Shown piece by piece: positions 40,284 through 48,843 of a stretch of 49,380 nt of DNA. Made by a program: the position numbers and the translations under genes. The notes under the pieces were generated by a model, which saw only the letters and a list, made by a program, of their open reading frames with translations, had not been told where the DNA came from and did not search any database. The first letter of the stretch is position 1; the number at the start of each line of letters is the position of its first letter. Source of the DNA: a virus; IMG/VR virus record IMGVR_UViG_3300021602_000165, positions 1-49,380 of that record. The stretch is one strand, 5' to 3'.

Positions 40284-40350
40284 GAAAAAATTTTTCCACT
40301 CTGACTGTAGGTAGTAAATATATGCATAGTTTATATTTATTGGAGATACT

Positions 40351-40602
40351 ATGTCAGACACAACACAAACAACAGAGCAAGTTCAGTCAACTGATTCCGT
40401 CCCAGCGCAATTACAGTTAGCTGATATTTTGTTGGCAGCACAAGCAATTAGTCTTGCTAGCCAACGCGGCGCATTTAAGGCCGAAGAATTCACACAAATA
40501 GGTGGTTGTTTTGATCGCATTACTGCATTCCTCAGGGATAGTGGTGCGCTCAATACGGCTCCTGCTAGTGAACAAACAGCTGACCAATCATCAGCTGAAT
40601 AA
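40351..40602 (+). CDS. Conserved small phage protein
   Basis: 83 residues behind TTGGAG. Core LQLADILLAAQAISLASQRGAFKAEEFTQIG resembles a small helical protein common in cyanophage-like genomes; Ser/Thr-rich ends. The 67-base gap before it has no convincing promoter. Confidence 0.65.
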   Translation: MSDTTQTTEQVQSTDSVPAQLQLADILLAAQAISLASQRGAFKAEEFTQIGGCFDRITAFLRDSGALNTAPASEQTADQSSAE

Positions 40603-40613
40603 AGGAAAATAAA

Positions 40614-41312
40614 ATGATCAAACATGTCGGAAAACACAACAACAAAAAGATAGTATTACTATGGCGTCAGGTTCCCAACGATGCTCATATGGCTTTAGTG
40701 GCCTATAGCGATACATTACCACGTATGATACACGACGAAGTAATGAAATGCTTAGAGAGTGCTGTTGGACAGAATGCCAAGGATTTGTCGGATGTGTTAT
40801 TCCGCACTATTATGTCCGATGGACGTAATGCCCTTGAAGTAATGCACAAAGAAGGATTTATTAAGAAGGTTCCTACAAGTCAAATTTTGATTACACCGAC
40901 TGCAAAGTCAAGTGTGCGATTAGACGAATTAAACAACATTCTTGATGAAATGGAAAAGGGCGAAGAGGCCGTGAAGCGTATGGCAGACCTTGACAACAAT
41001 TCTGGATTACAAACAAAGAAGCGTCGTACAGAAGGCCGTGAAGTTGGCATGCCGCCAAACAATTCTAGTGTTAGCAGAACTAACATTGATGTTGAAGGCA
41101 CAGACTCCGCAGCAGCGTATCTTAAAGGTACATTGAGCGATACTGACTTAGCAGAACAACGCATGAGTCAAGCTGAAAAAATGAAGGACCAAGCCAAGAT
41201 ATTAATGGCTGAAGCCGAACGCTTAATGAACGAAGCCAAACAATTTACTCCTGCTAAAAATGTCAACACAAAAACCAAAAAAACCACGGCAGCAAAAAAG
41301 CAGGCGGCTTAA
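40614..41312 (+). CDS. Conserved T4-superfamily protein (unknown role)
   Basis: 232 residues behind AAGGAAA. The N-terminal domain (MIKHVGKHNNKKIVLLWRQV, LPRMIHDEVMKCLES, DGRNALEVMHKEGF, VPTSQILITPT) is strongly patterned and I recognise it from T4-like marine phages. The C-terminal third is a Lys/Ala-rich coiled coil (AEQRMSQAEKMKDQAKILM). Role unknown. Confidence 0.75.
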   Translation: MIKHVGKHNNKKIVLLWRQVPNDAHMALVAYSDTLPRMIHDEVMKCLESAVGQNAKDLSDVLFRTIMSDGRNALEVMHKEGFIKKVPTSQILITPTAKSSVRLDELNNILDEMEKGEEAVKRMADLDNNSGLQTKKRRTEGREVGMPPNNSSVSRTNIDVEGTDSAAAYLKGTLSDTDLAEQRMSQAEKMKDQAKILMAEAERLMNEAKQFTPAKNVNTKTKKTTAAKKQAA

Positions 41313-41604
41313 TTTAAACAGTAAAGAGAAATGGGAACGCTTGCTCAAGGAAGTACACAAAGAGCAAGTCCCTGTTGGTGTATTACTCTCTATTACTGTT
41401 AATCTCAAAGACGGAACTGCTGTAGATGTTAATGTTGCTGAAATGCTAGAAGAAGGCCAAGATCCCGATTTTGTTGAACATGTTATTAACGAAAAGTTAA
41501 AAGCACTGGGAGATATTATTGCGGATGTTGACTTTCATATTAGCGTTGATGCAGTATCAAAAGTAATTCAACCCTTTACAGATAACCTCCTAAAAGACTT
41601 ATGA
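41260..41604 (+). CDS. Conserved T4-superfamily protein (unknown role)
   Basis: 114 residues, overlapping the previous gene by 53 bases in another frame. VPVGVLLSITVNLKDGTAVDVNV, DPDFVEHVINEKL, IADVDFHISVDAV, IQPFTDNLLKDL form a pattern seen in related phages. The Lys-rich start is the part within the overlap. Confidence 0.7.
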   Translation: MSTQKPKKPRQQKSRRLNLNSKEKWERLLKEVHKEQVPVGVLLSITVNLKDGTAVDVNVAEMLEEGQDPDFVEHVINEKLKALGDIIADVDFHISVDAVSKVIQPFTDNLLKDL

Positions 41605-42107
41605 TAAATGCTATATTTGCCGTAGACCATTATGGCGGTATGGGATTCAATGGCACATTGCCTTGGCCCCATAATGCCGCAGATTTGGCTAACTTTAAAA
41701 AAGCAACAACCAACCACGTTGTGGTAATGGGACGGAATACATGGGACGATCCAAAAATGCCCAAGCCATTGCCAGAACGAATTGTGTACGTGGCCAGTAA
41801 GCATCCTGTTACTAAAGCAGGTCGTGTAGAAGGTGATATTGTAGAACGAGTATTGGCATTAGAAAAACAACACCCGGATCGTATTATTTGGGTAGTAGGT
41901 GGCCCTGCAATACTTGAAGCGTGTGTCGATATATTTGATCAAATTCACTTGACACATTTCAAAGGTTCGTATAAAATAGATACTAAGATAAACCTTAAAT
42001 CCTTCTTAACAGGATTTAGTATCAGGCACGCTACAGTAGCACCTGACTTTAAATCAACTTTTATAAGATATGAACCATTATTTAGCCGCGTTAAAACAAG
42101 TACTTGA
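41601..42107 (+). CDS. folA: Dihydrofolate reductase
   Basis: 168 residues. INAIFAVDHYGGMGFNGTLPWP is cited by its core GGMGFNGTLPW, the substrate/cofactor loop; VVVMGRNTWDD is the NADPH-binding turn; WVVGGPAILEAC the second glycine-rich motif. Role: NADPH reduction of dihydrofolate, regenerating the folate consumed by the adjacent thymidylate synthase. Overlaps the upstream stop and, by 38 bases, thyA. Confidence 0.92.
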   Translation: MINAIFAVDHYGGMGFNGTLPWPHNAADLANFKKATTNHVVVMGRNTWDDPKMPKPLPERIVYVASKHPVTKAGRVEGDIVERVLALEKQHPDRIIWVVGGPAILEACVDIFDQIHLTHFKGSYKIDTKINLKSFLTGFSIRHATVAPDFKSTFIRYEPLFSRVKTST

Positions 42108-42978
42108 GCAAGGAACCCAGAAGGGTGATCGTACCGGTGTAGGTACTATTAGCCTGTTTGGTATGCAACAACGATATAACCTTGCAGAATCATTCCCCGC
42201 AGTAACAACTAAAAAATTAGCCTGGAAATCATGTGTAGGTGAACTACTATGGATGATTGAAGGTAGTGGTGACGAACGTAGACTTGCGGAAATCACACAT
42301 GGTACTAGAGATGGTGTAGTAACTATCTGGACGCCCAATGCTCTCGCACATTACTGGAAACCCAAGGCACAGTTTGAAGGTGACCTAGGTCGTGTGTACG
42401 GAGTACAGTGGAGACACTGGCGCAGTTCACAACATGTTAAAACTGGTAGTATTAAAAACGACTGCGGAAGTTACTTTAGTGTGCAAGGCGGTATTCAAGA
42501 AGTTGAAATAGATCAACTTAAACAATTAATAACCGATATTATTAGAGACCCACACGGACGACGACATATACTATCAGCATGGAACCCCGGCGAATTAGAA
42601 GCCATGGCCCTGCCACCGTGTCATGTTTTAGCACAGTTTTACGTAGCAGACGGCAAGTTATCTTGCCAAATGTATCAGCGTTCCTGCGACATGTTCTTAG
42701 GCGTGCCTTTCAACATAGCATCCTATTCCTTACTCACACATATGATTGCTCAAGTGTGCGGTCTTGAAGTAGGAGAGTTCGTTCACGTGCTCGGCGACGC
42801 ACACATTTATATGACCCATATAGAGCAGGTTAAAGAACAGTTAAATCGTGAACCATTACCTGCCCCGCAACTATGGCTTAACCCCGATATAAAAGATATT
42901 ACTAAATTTACAATGGCAGATATTAAACTTGAAGGCTACACTAGCCACGGTGCCATTAAAGCGGAAATGGCTGTATGA
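42070..42978 (+). CDS. thyA: Thymidylate synthase (ThyA)
   Basis: 302 residues. GDRTGVGTISLFG at the N-terminus binds dUMP phosphate; the catalytic Cys is in LPPCHVLAQFYV (C184); QRSCDMFLGVPFNIASY and GDAHIYMTH complete the site. Role: dUMP methylation with methylene-tetrahydrofolate. Tandem with DHFR, as in T4 (frd-td). No intron seen. Confidence 0.96.
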   Translation: MNHYLAALKQVLEQGTQKGDRTGVGTISLFGMQQRYNLAESFPAVTTKKLAWKSCVGELLWMIEGSGDERRLAEITHGTRDGVVTIWTPNALAHYWKPKAQFEGDLGRVYGVQWRHWRSSQHVKTGSIKNDCGSYFSVQGGIQEVEIDQLKQLITDIIRDPHGRRHILSAWNPGELEAMALPPCHVLAQFYVADGKLSCQMYQRSCDMFLGVPFNIASYSLLTHMIAQVCGLEVGEFVHVLGDAHIYMTHIEQVKEQLNREPLPAPQLWLNPDIKDITKFTMADIKLEGYTSHGAIKAEMAV

Positions 42979-43955
42979 AATTTTTAGTAACTGGTGGTGC
43001 TGGATTTATTGGGCACAATGTAGTACGGCAATTAGAACAAGCAGGACATGAATGCTGTGTACTTGATTGTGTAACAGACTATGGGTTTGTACCACAAGAC
43101 GAATTAGCGTATCTATATCGTGAACGTGTAAAGCGTATCCAGGCACACATATACCATGTGGATTTGCGAAATGCAAGTGGTGTTGCAAACTGGTTTGCTC
43201 ACTACAGCCAAGGTGCCGATGCTGTTATACATCTAGCAAGTTTCCCAAGGCAAAAAGTAGTCAGTGCTAACCCGGTGTGGGGTGCAGAGGTTATGGGAAC
43301 TGGACTTGTTAACCTATTAGAGTTAACTAAGCAATACAATATTCCAAAGTTTGTTTACATTAGTAGTTCAATGGTGTACGGCAACTTCGATGATGATGTA
43401 AAAGAAGATTACAATTGTAAACCGCAGGGCCAATATGGCATTATGAAGCTAATGGGAGAAAATCTTGTTAAAGACTATACTCGTCGGAATGTGTTTGATC
43501 ATGTTATTATCCGCCCTAGTGCTGTATACGGAGAGTACGACGTCGAAGACCGAGTTGTGTCTAAATTTGTACTCTCCGCAATGCGAGGAGAGACACTTAA
43601 AGTTAATGGAGCAAATGAAACTCTTGATTTTACGTATGTCGAAGACGCCGCCGCAGGTATTGTTGCCGCAACATTAAGTAATAACGCAATCAATAATACG
43701 TACAACATTACCAAGAGTCATAGTACATCACTACTACAGGCCGCTAAACTTGCAATTAAAATTGCTGGTAGTGGTAAGGTACATGTGGGATTCAAAGATG
43801 CAGATTTCCCAAGTCGTGGCGCATTAAACATTGATGCCGCACGTAAAGATTTTAACTTTAATCCAAAAGTAGATGTTGAAGAAGGTTTCCAAAAATATGC
43901 CAACTGGTTCAGTGATAGCGTTTACTGGTCTACCAAGACAGTACCAAACGCTTAA
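42975..43955 (+). CDS. NAD-dependent nucleotide-sugar epimerase/dehydratase
   Basis: 326-residue extended SDR: LVTGGAGFIGHN, VIHLASFPRQK, YISSSMVYG, and catalytic YGIMK. IRPSAVYGEYDVEDRVVSKF and LDFTYVEDAA are typical of UDP-sugar 4-epimerases and 4,6-dehydratase relatives. Substrate not determined. It overlaps thyA by 4 bases and the aminotransferase by about 59, forming the second sugar island. Confidence 0.85.
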   Translation: MKFLVTGGAGFIGHNVVRQLEQAGHECCVLDCVTDYGFVPQDELAYLYRERVKRIQAHIYHVDLRNASGVANWFAHYSQGADAVIHLASFPRQKVVSANPVWGAEVMGTGLVNLLELTKQYNIPKFVYISSSMVYGNFDDDVKEDYNCKPQGQYGIMKLMGENLVKDYTRRNVFDHVIIRPSAVYGEYDVEDRVVSKFVLSAMRGETLKVNGANETLDFTYVEDAAAGIVAATLSNNAINNTYNITKSHSTSLLQAAKLAIKIAGSGKVHVGFKDADFPSRGALNIDAARKDFNFNPKVDVEEGFQKYANWFSDSVYWSTKTVPNA

Positions 43956-45021
43956 ACACGAATTACTAGAAGCCACTGATAAAGTATTATCAAGTGGGCA
44001 GGTTCTTGACGGCCCGTATACAATGGCATTTGAACAGGAAATTGCCAATAGGTGTGATAGAGCCTATGCCATTTCTGTTAATAGTTGCACACAGGCATTA
44101 ATATTTGCCCAGGGTGTATTGGGCATTGGCGATAGTAAAGTTCTTATTCCAACACAAACATTTATTGCCACATTGAATAGTGTAGTGTTAGCAGGCAACG
44201 AGCCTGTATTCTGCGATGTAGATGATAATGCATTATTAGATATTGATTCATGTGATGTGGCTCTTGCTGGCGCTGGTGTAGAGGCAGTGATGTATGTAAA
44301 TTTGTTTGGTAACATACTTGATTACGATAAACTAAAGTTAGCCTGTAAATTCTTTAACCCCAACAATGACATTGCTATTATTGAAGATGCGGCTCAAAGT
44401 TTTGGAGCATCATACAAAGGCAGACCGTCCGGTAGTCTAGGTGACATTAGTGTTTTAAGTTTTGACCCCACAAAGAATTTACCTAACTATGGATCAGGTG
44501 GTATGATACTAACAGATGATCCGGATATAGCACAACGATGCCGCGATCTCAAAGACAATGGTAAATTCCTTGGTAATATAATTGCTGGCACTAACAGTAA
44601 AATGAGCGAAGTAGATTGTGGTCACATGCTAGTTAAATTAAATTATTTCGACGCATGGCAAGCACGGCGTACTAAAATTGCAGATTTTTATACAGAGCAT
44701 CTAAGTGCGTATGTAGATCCCATGCTACCAAACGATAATGTTATTCATGCCTGGCACAAATATGTTATACGTGTACACAGTCGACATAATTTAGAAACGT
44801 ACCTGAGTAAACACGGTATTGAGACCAAAGTACACTACGAAAAAGCACTACACGAATATGATTTAGCCTATGATTATAACAATAATTATAACTACGAAGC
44901 TTTTAGAAGTGCTGTTGCACATAGCAAAGAAGCACTGAGTTTACCGATATACCCAGAGATGACTGATGCCGAAGTCGAAACAGTAGCAGAAACTATTGTT
45001 GAATATTATGCAGGCGAGTAA
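43897..45021 (+). CDS. DegT/DnrJ/EryC1 sugar aminotransferase, full length
   Basis: About 375 residues. ATG 43897 or GTG 43912 gives the usual start just before TGLPRQYQTLK. NSCTQALIFA binds PLP phosphate, IIEDAAQSFGASYKG carries the ring Asp, and SFDPTKNLPNYGSGGMIL the Schiff-base Lys. Role: PLP transfer of an amino group to a keto-nucleotide sugar, a natural partner of the preceding epimerase/dehydratase. Its end overlaps the opposing gene by 29 bases. Confidence 0.88.
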   Translation: MPTGSVIAFTGLPRQYQTLKHELLEATDKVLSSGQVLDGPYTMAFEQEIANRCDRAYAISVNSCTQALIFAQGVLGIGDSKVLIPTQTFIATLNSVVLAGNEPVFCDVDDNALLDIDSCDVALAGAGVEAVMYVNLFGNILDYDKLKLACKFFNPNNDIAIIEDAAQSFGASYKGRPSGSLGDISVLSFDPTKNLPNYGSGGMILTDDPDIAQRCRDLKDNGKFLGNIIAGTNSKMSEVDCGHMLVKLNYFDAWQARRTKIADFYTEHLSAYVDPMLPNDNVIHAWHKYVIRVHSRHNLETYLSKHGIETKVHYEKALHEYDLAYDYNNNYNYEAFRSAVAHSKEALSLPIYPEMTDAEVETVAETIVEYYAGE

Positions 45022-46834
45022 ATCGTGTATTGAGCCAATCCCACTCGAAGCTTAGTTTTAACTTTTCGTAGTCTCCCCCAACTTCATTGTAGTAATCCAC
45101 AGCATCGTTTGCACCTTGCAAACAATATTCAGCATACATACCTTGTGCAACTGTACACCAAACACGTAGACGTTCTTCTGTTTCTAATGTAGGCTCTGTG
45201 GCCATTGAGTATTTTAGCTTGACTACTTCACGGAAAGCAGTACGCCAAGTCATCCACGCACTTTGATTAAAATGTGCTGTTCCGCTTAGAATAGGAACTA
45301 CTTCGTGTGCTTGACTAAGAGTGAAGTCAATGCCGGGTGTATTGTTTTCTAACACCAATCTTTTGTTGTAGGCAATCATACCTTGATGTCCGTATTCCAA
45401 CCCATTTACAGGATTACGGCTATTAAAGATATAATGTTTTGGTTCTTGGAAGTAATCCGGTGACCAAGTAAACCACGGAAAGTCACTGCCCAGAACTTCT
45501 AGTTTAGCAAACACCGCAAAGAACCAAGGTGTTGTGCTCTGTCGTGCGGCTTCTTGATATGCGGCAACTCGTCCATTTACCCCACGTACCCATTTTGCAC
45601 TAGTATTGCTCATATAACACAAATGTTCGTACCACTTTTCTTCATCAGGTTCGCCATTGGATATATAGACTATGTCTAGGCAATCACGGCCTCCTAAGTT
45701 GTCGTTTAACAGTAGATTCGTCTCCTCAACGTAAGGATAATCGTAGATTTGCGACACTAAATCTTCCTTGATATCTCGAGGTACTAGTGCGGTCGCACCT
45801 GCTACACTTGCACGTATTACAGTACGATCTTTTTTAGTCCATAAGCAAGGACAATCAGCAAACATCAAATCCGGTAACGTTGTAAACATTACGTAAGGAG
45901 TTTTAAATTCATGGTTCTTAATTTCGGTTACTAGATCATCGGTGTCGTAAACATGGACCGGCGTATCAAACCTGGACAGCACTTGATCATCACAATAATT
46001 AATTACATTAAACCAATCTAGTAACTCTAAGTCTACCATTTGTTGAGCAAAACTAGGAACGTGTATGTAGAACGTATCTCCACGTTTTTGATTACCACTT
46101 GGAAAACAATGGATCATTTCTTTTTGAGCTTCACTTGGATGCCAAGTAAAGTCAAATTGCGTATAGTCACATACGCTACTGATAATCCACACGTATTCTG
46201 TTGTGGCCAAATTCATAATGCGCTTGAATACATTAAGATGGTTGTCTACGTAGCGGGTACTCTTTATAGTAGGATGGTCACATTTCAACACATCAAATTG
46301 ATGACGATTGATTGTGGTATTCATAAAGTCCATGTAAAAGATTTGCGTGGAGCCAGCTTTGATCTTTTGATTTGTCATGTACTTTACACCTGCTGTGCCC
46401 GGGTATACTGGACCGCCTTCACGTTGCCACTGAGTGGGAAAACGATATTCGTATTCAGGTTCAGTTCGATCTGGGTGCCAACTATAATCAAACTCACTAT
46501 CATCTATATTGTCGGGTACTGCCCATTTATCTCTATTTGGTAATCTTATAACTTTTTGTTCTGTACAGAAATTCCATTCACGATTTTTTACAGTATCTTT
46601 ATTTGCAAAATATACTTCTCCGTTACGTTGCCATTGGCTGGCAAATACGTGTACGTAGTTATCTTCCCACGGAGGATTAAGCCAATCAAAATCAAATCCG
46701 GTGTAGTCATTGCCCCCATAAATATACCAGTAGCGGCCAGTACGGCACAACTCTGCTGCGTGTTCTAAACTATCAGCAGGTCTTTCAAATTCAAATAAGT
46801 TTGGCTTTGGGCCAAAGTAAAAAACATCAAACAT
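44993..46834 (-). CDS. Repeat-containing phage glycosyltransferase-like protein
   Basis: 613 residues. The C-terminal part from about 386 (LDIVYISNGEPDEEKWYEHL, GRVAAYQEAARQSTTPWFF, RNPVNGLEYGHQGMIAYN, WMTWRTAFREVVKL, ETEERLRVWC) matches a phage GT-A-like family I recognise only by pattern. A module of the form FDF.W.P...HxFxSxxQRxGxxY recurs at about 47-76, 115-145, 227-257 and, degenerate, 453-482. Adjacent to an epimerase, a DegT enzyme and another glycosyltransferase. Activity inferred. Confidence 0.6.
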   Translation of the reverse strand: MFDVFYFGPKPNLFEFERPADSLEHAAELCRTGRYWYIYGGNDYTGFDFDWLNPPWEDNYVHVFASQWQRNGEVYFANKDTVKNREWNFCTEQKVIRLPNRDKWAVPDNIDDSEFDYSWHPDRTEPEYEYRFPTQWQREGGPVYPGTAGVKYMTNQKIKAGSTQIFYMDFMNTTINRHQFDVLKCDHPTIKSTRYVDNHLNVFKRIMNLATTEYVWIISSVCDYTQFDFTWHPSEAQKEMIHCFPSGNQKRGDTFYIHVPSFAQQMVDLELLDWFNVINYCDDQVLSRFDTPVHVYDTDDLVTEIKNHEFKTPYVMFTTLPDLMFADCPCLWTKKDRTVIRASVAGATALVPRDIKEDLVSQIYDYPYVEETNLLLNDNLGGRDCLDIVYISNGEPDEEKWYEHLCYMSNTSAKWVRGVNGRVAAYQEAARQSTTPWFFAVFAKLEVLGSDFPWFTWSPDYFQEPKHYIFNSRNPVNGLEYGHQGMIAYNKRLVLENNTPGIDFTLSQAHEVVPILSGTAHFNQSAWMTWRTAFREVVKLKYSMATEPTLETEERLRVWCTVAQGMYAEYCLQGANDAVDYYNEVGGDYEKLKLSFEWDWLNTRFTRLHNIQQ

Positions 46835-48002
46835 GTATAATATCGCTCAGCATTATGAAAACATTTATCAATACTTAAAAACTATTATAACAGATCCACG
46901 GGTTGCATATCTACATCCTTTTGGGTCAACTCAACCAGAAAACTTAGAAATCATTCGCGATGATGATAGCGGGTATAAACGTAAAGATCCATTGTTTATT
47001 TTTTATGATCAGGAACCATTAAATTTTGTATATAATAAACCATTATTTGATTACATAAAGCAAAACACAATGGGTCCTTATATACTAGTTAGCACAGAAA
47101 AACATAGTGCCGAAAAAGAACGTATATGCCAAGAATATAATTTTGCCAACTTGGATTATTTCTTTCATATCTTTGCTGCCACTGATTGGTACCGAGGACA
47201 CCAGTACATTCCAAATATAGTTCTACCATCTAAACGAAAAATACAAAAAACATATATCACATTTAACAGGCTTACTAGCGGTGAACGTATATATCGTAGT
47301 TTGTTTATTAACGAGTTATATAAAAGCGATCTATTAGAATCTGGATACATTAGTTATAGTAAAGAATGCCCTGATGGCGGAAACTTTGCAGACAACTTGC
47401 GTATGGGTGTAACCAATCAAAAATTAAATCCAACAATAGTAGAAGAAGCAATTACCAATATCAGTAACATTAATTCTTTAAGAATTGATTTTGCCAAGGA
47501 TGAATATATCCCAAATCAAAGCATGGTGTTAAGCCCTATTAAAGAGCTAATGGAAAGTTTTGTTTTTGTAGTAACCGAAACATGTTACTGGCAAGACAAA
47601 ACACATTTAACTGAAAAAATATTTAAACCAATAGTGTTACGTATGCCTTTTATATTAGTTGGGTGTGTTAACAATCTGGCATACTTAAGAGACTACGGCT
47701 TTAAAACATTTAACGAATACTGGGACGAAAGTTACGACACAATAGCTGACCCTATACTACGGTTGCAGGCCATAACTAAAATTATAAAATCATTGAGCGA
47801 ACTTAGTAGTGATCAGTTACAGTATATGCTAAACAAAATGAGTCCAATACTAGAACATAACTACAAATTATTTAATAGTCCAGACTTTGTTAAAAACGAA
47901 TGGGACCACTTAACTAACTCATTAACTGCTATTTCAAAGCTGTATAAGTTTGAACCACCGTATTCATTGAATCCTAGACTAGGGCAAGCGATTCCATGCT
48001 GA
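46833..48002 (+). CDS. Glycosyltransferase-like protein (GT10/exostosin-like)
   Basis: 389 residues. DPLFIFYDQEPLNF near 52, ILVSTEKHSAEK, and a C-terminal ESFVFVVTETCYWQDKTHLTEKIFKP followed by MPFILVG (cited by its core TEKIFKP). That C-terminal block resembles the donor-binding region of GT10/GT47 enzymes. The start codon overlaps the opposing gene's start codon (CATG at 46832-46835). There is no clear Shine-Dalgarno sequence. Confidence 0.65.
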   Translation: MYNIAQHYENIYQYLKTIITDPRVAYLHPFGSTQPENLEIIRDDDSGYKRKDPLFIFYDQEPLNFVYNKPLFDYIKQNTMGPYILVSTEKHSAEKERICQEYNFANLDYFFHIFAATDWYRGHQYIPNIVLPSKRKIQKTYITFNRLTSGERIYRSLFINELYKSDLLESGYISYSKECPDGGNFADNLRMGVTNQKLNPTIVEEAITNISNINSLRIDFAKDEYIPNQSMVLSPIKELMESFVFVVTETCYWQDKTHLTEKIFKPIVLRMPFILVGCVNNLAYLRDYGFKTFNEYWDESYDTIADPILRLQAITKIIKSLSELSSDQLQYMLNKMSPILEHNYKLFNSPDFVKNEWDHLTNSLTAISKLYKFEPPYSLNPRLGQAIPC

Positions 48003-48200
48003 TTCGTGTATGTAGTACAAGATAGTATTGGCAATTATCTGTGCAATAGCAATGCTGGTAGCAATAAAAAATTGCCCAGTGACCAAGTAACTTATTAAGA
48101 ATGTACTAGTTGACCCAACTAAGCGCCAGGTCAACGTTTTCCATAATGTGCGATACTTACTCAATTCCAAGACTTTTTCTAATCTTTGTGGACTGTTCAA
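47979..48200 (-). CDS. DUF2061 membrane protein
   Basis: 73 residues. KTLTWRLVGSTSTFLISYLVTGQ and IANTILYYIHESAWNRL match DUF2061, a small two-span membrane family. Members can be found next to or fused with APS kinase (CysC), and a CysC-like gene lies two genes upstream on this strand. It overlaps the homing endonuclease by 4 bases and the opposing glycosyltransferase end by 24. Confidence 0.8.
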   Translation of the reverse strand: MNSPQRLEKVLELSKYRTLWKTLTWRLVGSTSTFLISYLVTGQFFIATSIAIAQIIANTILYYIHESAWNRLP

Positions 48201-48811
48201 TTGATGTCACAGTTATCAAAGTGCTTCTTTTTCATACTACCTAAGTATCTGCCTGTAGCCTTACAATGAGGGCATACAACATTAGGAGTATTTTTAATAG
48301 TAGCCGCAGATTTTGATCTAGACTCTTTAGTAATAACTTGATTTGCTCTTGCTAATCTTATTTTTTCTTTGGTTTCATCAGTCATTATTTGTTGTTTTGC
48401 TTTTTCACTTTGTAACTTACGGCGTTCAGGATTTTTAGCCCACTGTGCCCGTGTGCGGTCTGCTTGTGCTTTGCGATACTCAGGATTCTCGCCACGTTTT
48501 AGTGCCGCGGCCTTTAACTTAGCACGAACTTCGTCATTGAGATTAAACATCAAATTGTTTCTATTATTGTAGATATTGTCAGAAGTAATATCTACGCTAT
48601 CTAGTAGTTGCGATTCAAGTAGCTGGCATTCAGGCATTGTGCCCTTAAGTAATATTTCTCGTTGCCATTTGTAAGCAGGATTATTGTAATCATCCCAGAA
48701 CTGGTCAGACGCAGATGAGCAAATATATCCGTCATTCTCTGCGCCTTTGTGCCATCCAGTGTAAGTTTTATTAAGTGTTAAGTTAGTCCAACGATAAACA
48801 AATGAGTCCAT
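48197..48811 (-). CDS. GIY-YIG homing endonuclease with NUMOD-like repeats and zinc finger
   Basis: 204 residues. FVYRWTNLTLNKTYTGWHKG (residues 4-23) is the GIY-YIG start in variant form. Lys/Arg-rich helices such as ENPEYRKAQADRTRAQW and NPERRKLQSEKAKQQ resemble NUMOD DNA-binding modules. The C-terminus CPHCKATG...HFDNC is a CCHC finger. Such free-standing nucleases spread between phages and interrupt operons; here it sits between the DUF2061 and nucleotidyltransferase genes. Confidence 0.78.
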   Translation of the reverse strand: MDSFVYRWTNLTLNKTYTGWHKGAENDGYICSSASDQFWDDYNNPAYKWQREILLKGTMPECQLLESQLLDSVDITSDNIYNNRNNLMFNLNDEVRAKLKAAALKRGENPEYRKAQADRTRAQWAKNPERRKLQSEKAKQQIMTDETKEKIRLARANQVITKESRSKSAATIKNTPNVVCPHCKATGRYLGSMKKKHFDNCDIN

Positions 48812-48843
48812 ATGTTTATTTATCGTGCCACCGTCCTAACATT

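Noticed and set aside
40284-40350. T4-type late promoter (TATAAATA-like) in an AT-rich gap
   Set aside because: No exact TATAAATA on the coding strand and no second similar site in the window; AT-richness alone explains it.
46040-46543. 167-codon open frame on the plus strand
   Set aside because: It lies wholly antisense to the 613-residue repeat protein, has no ribosome site and an unnatural composition (Cys, Trp and Ile clusters), so it is a shadow frame.
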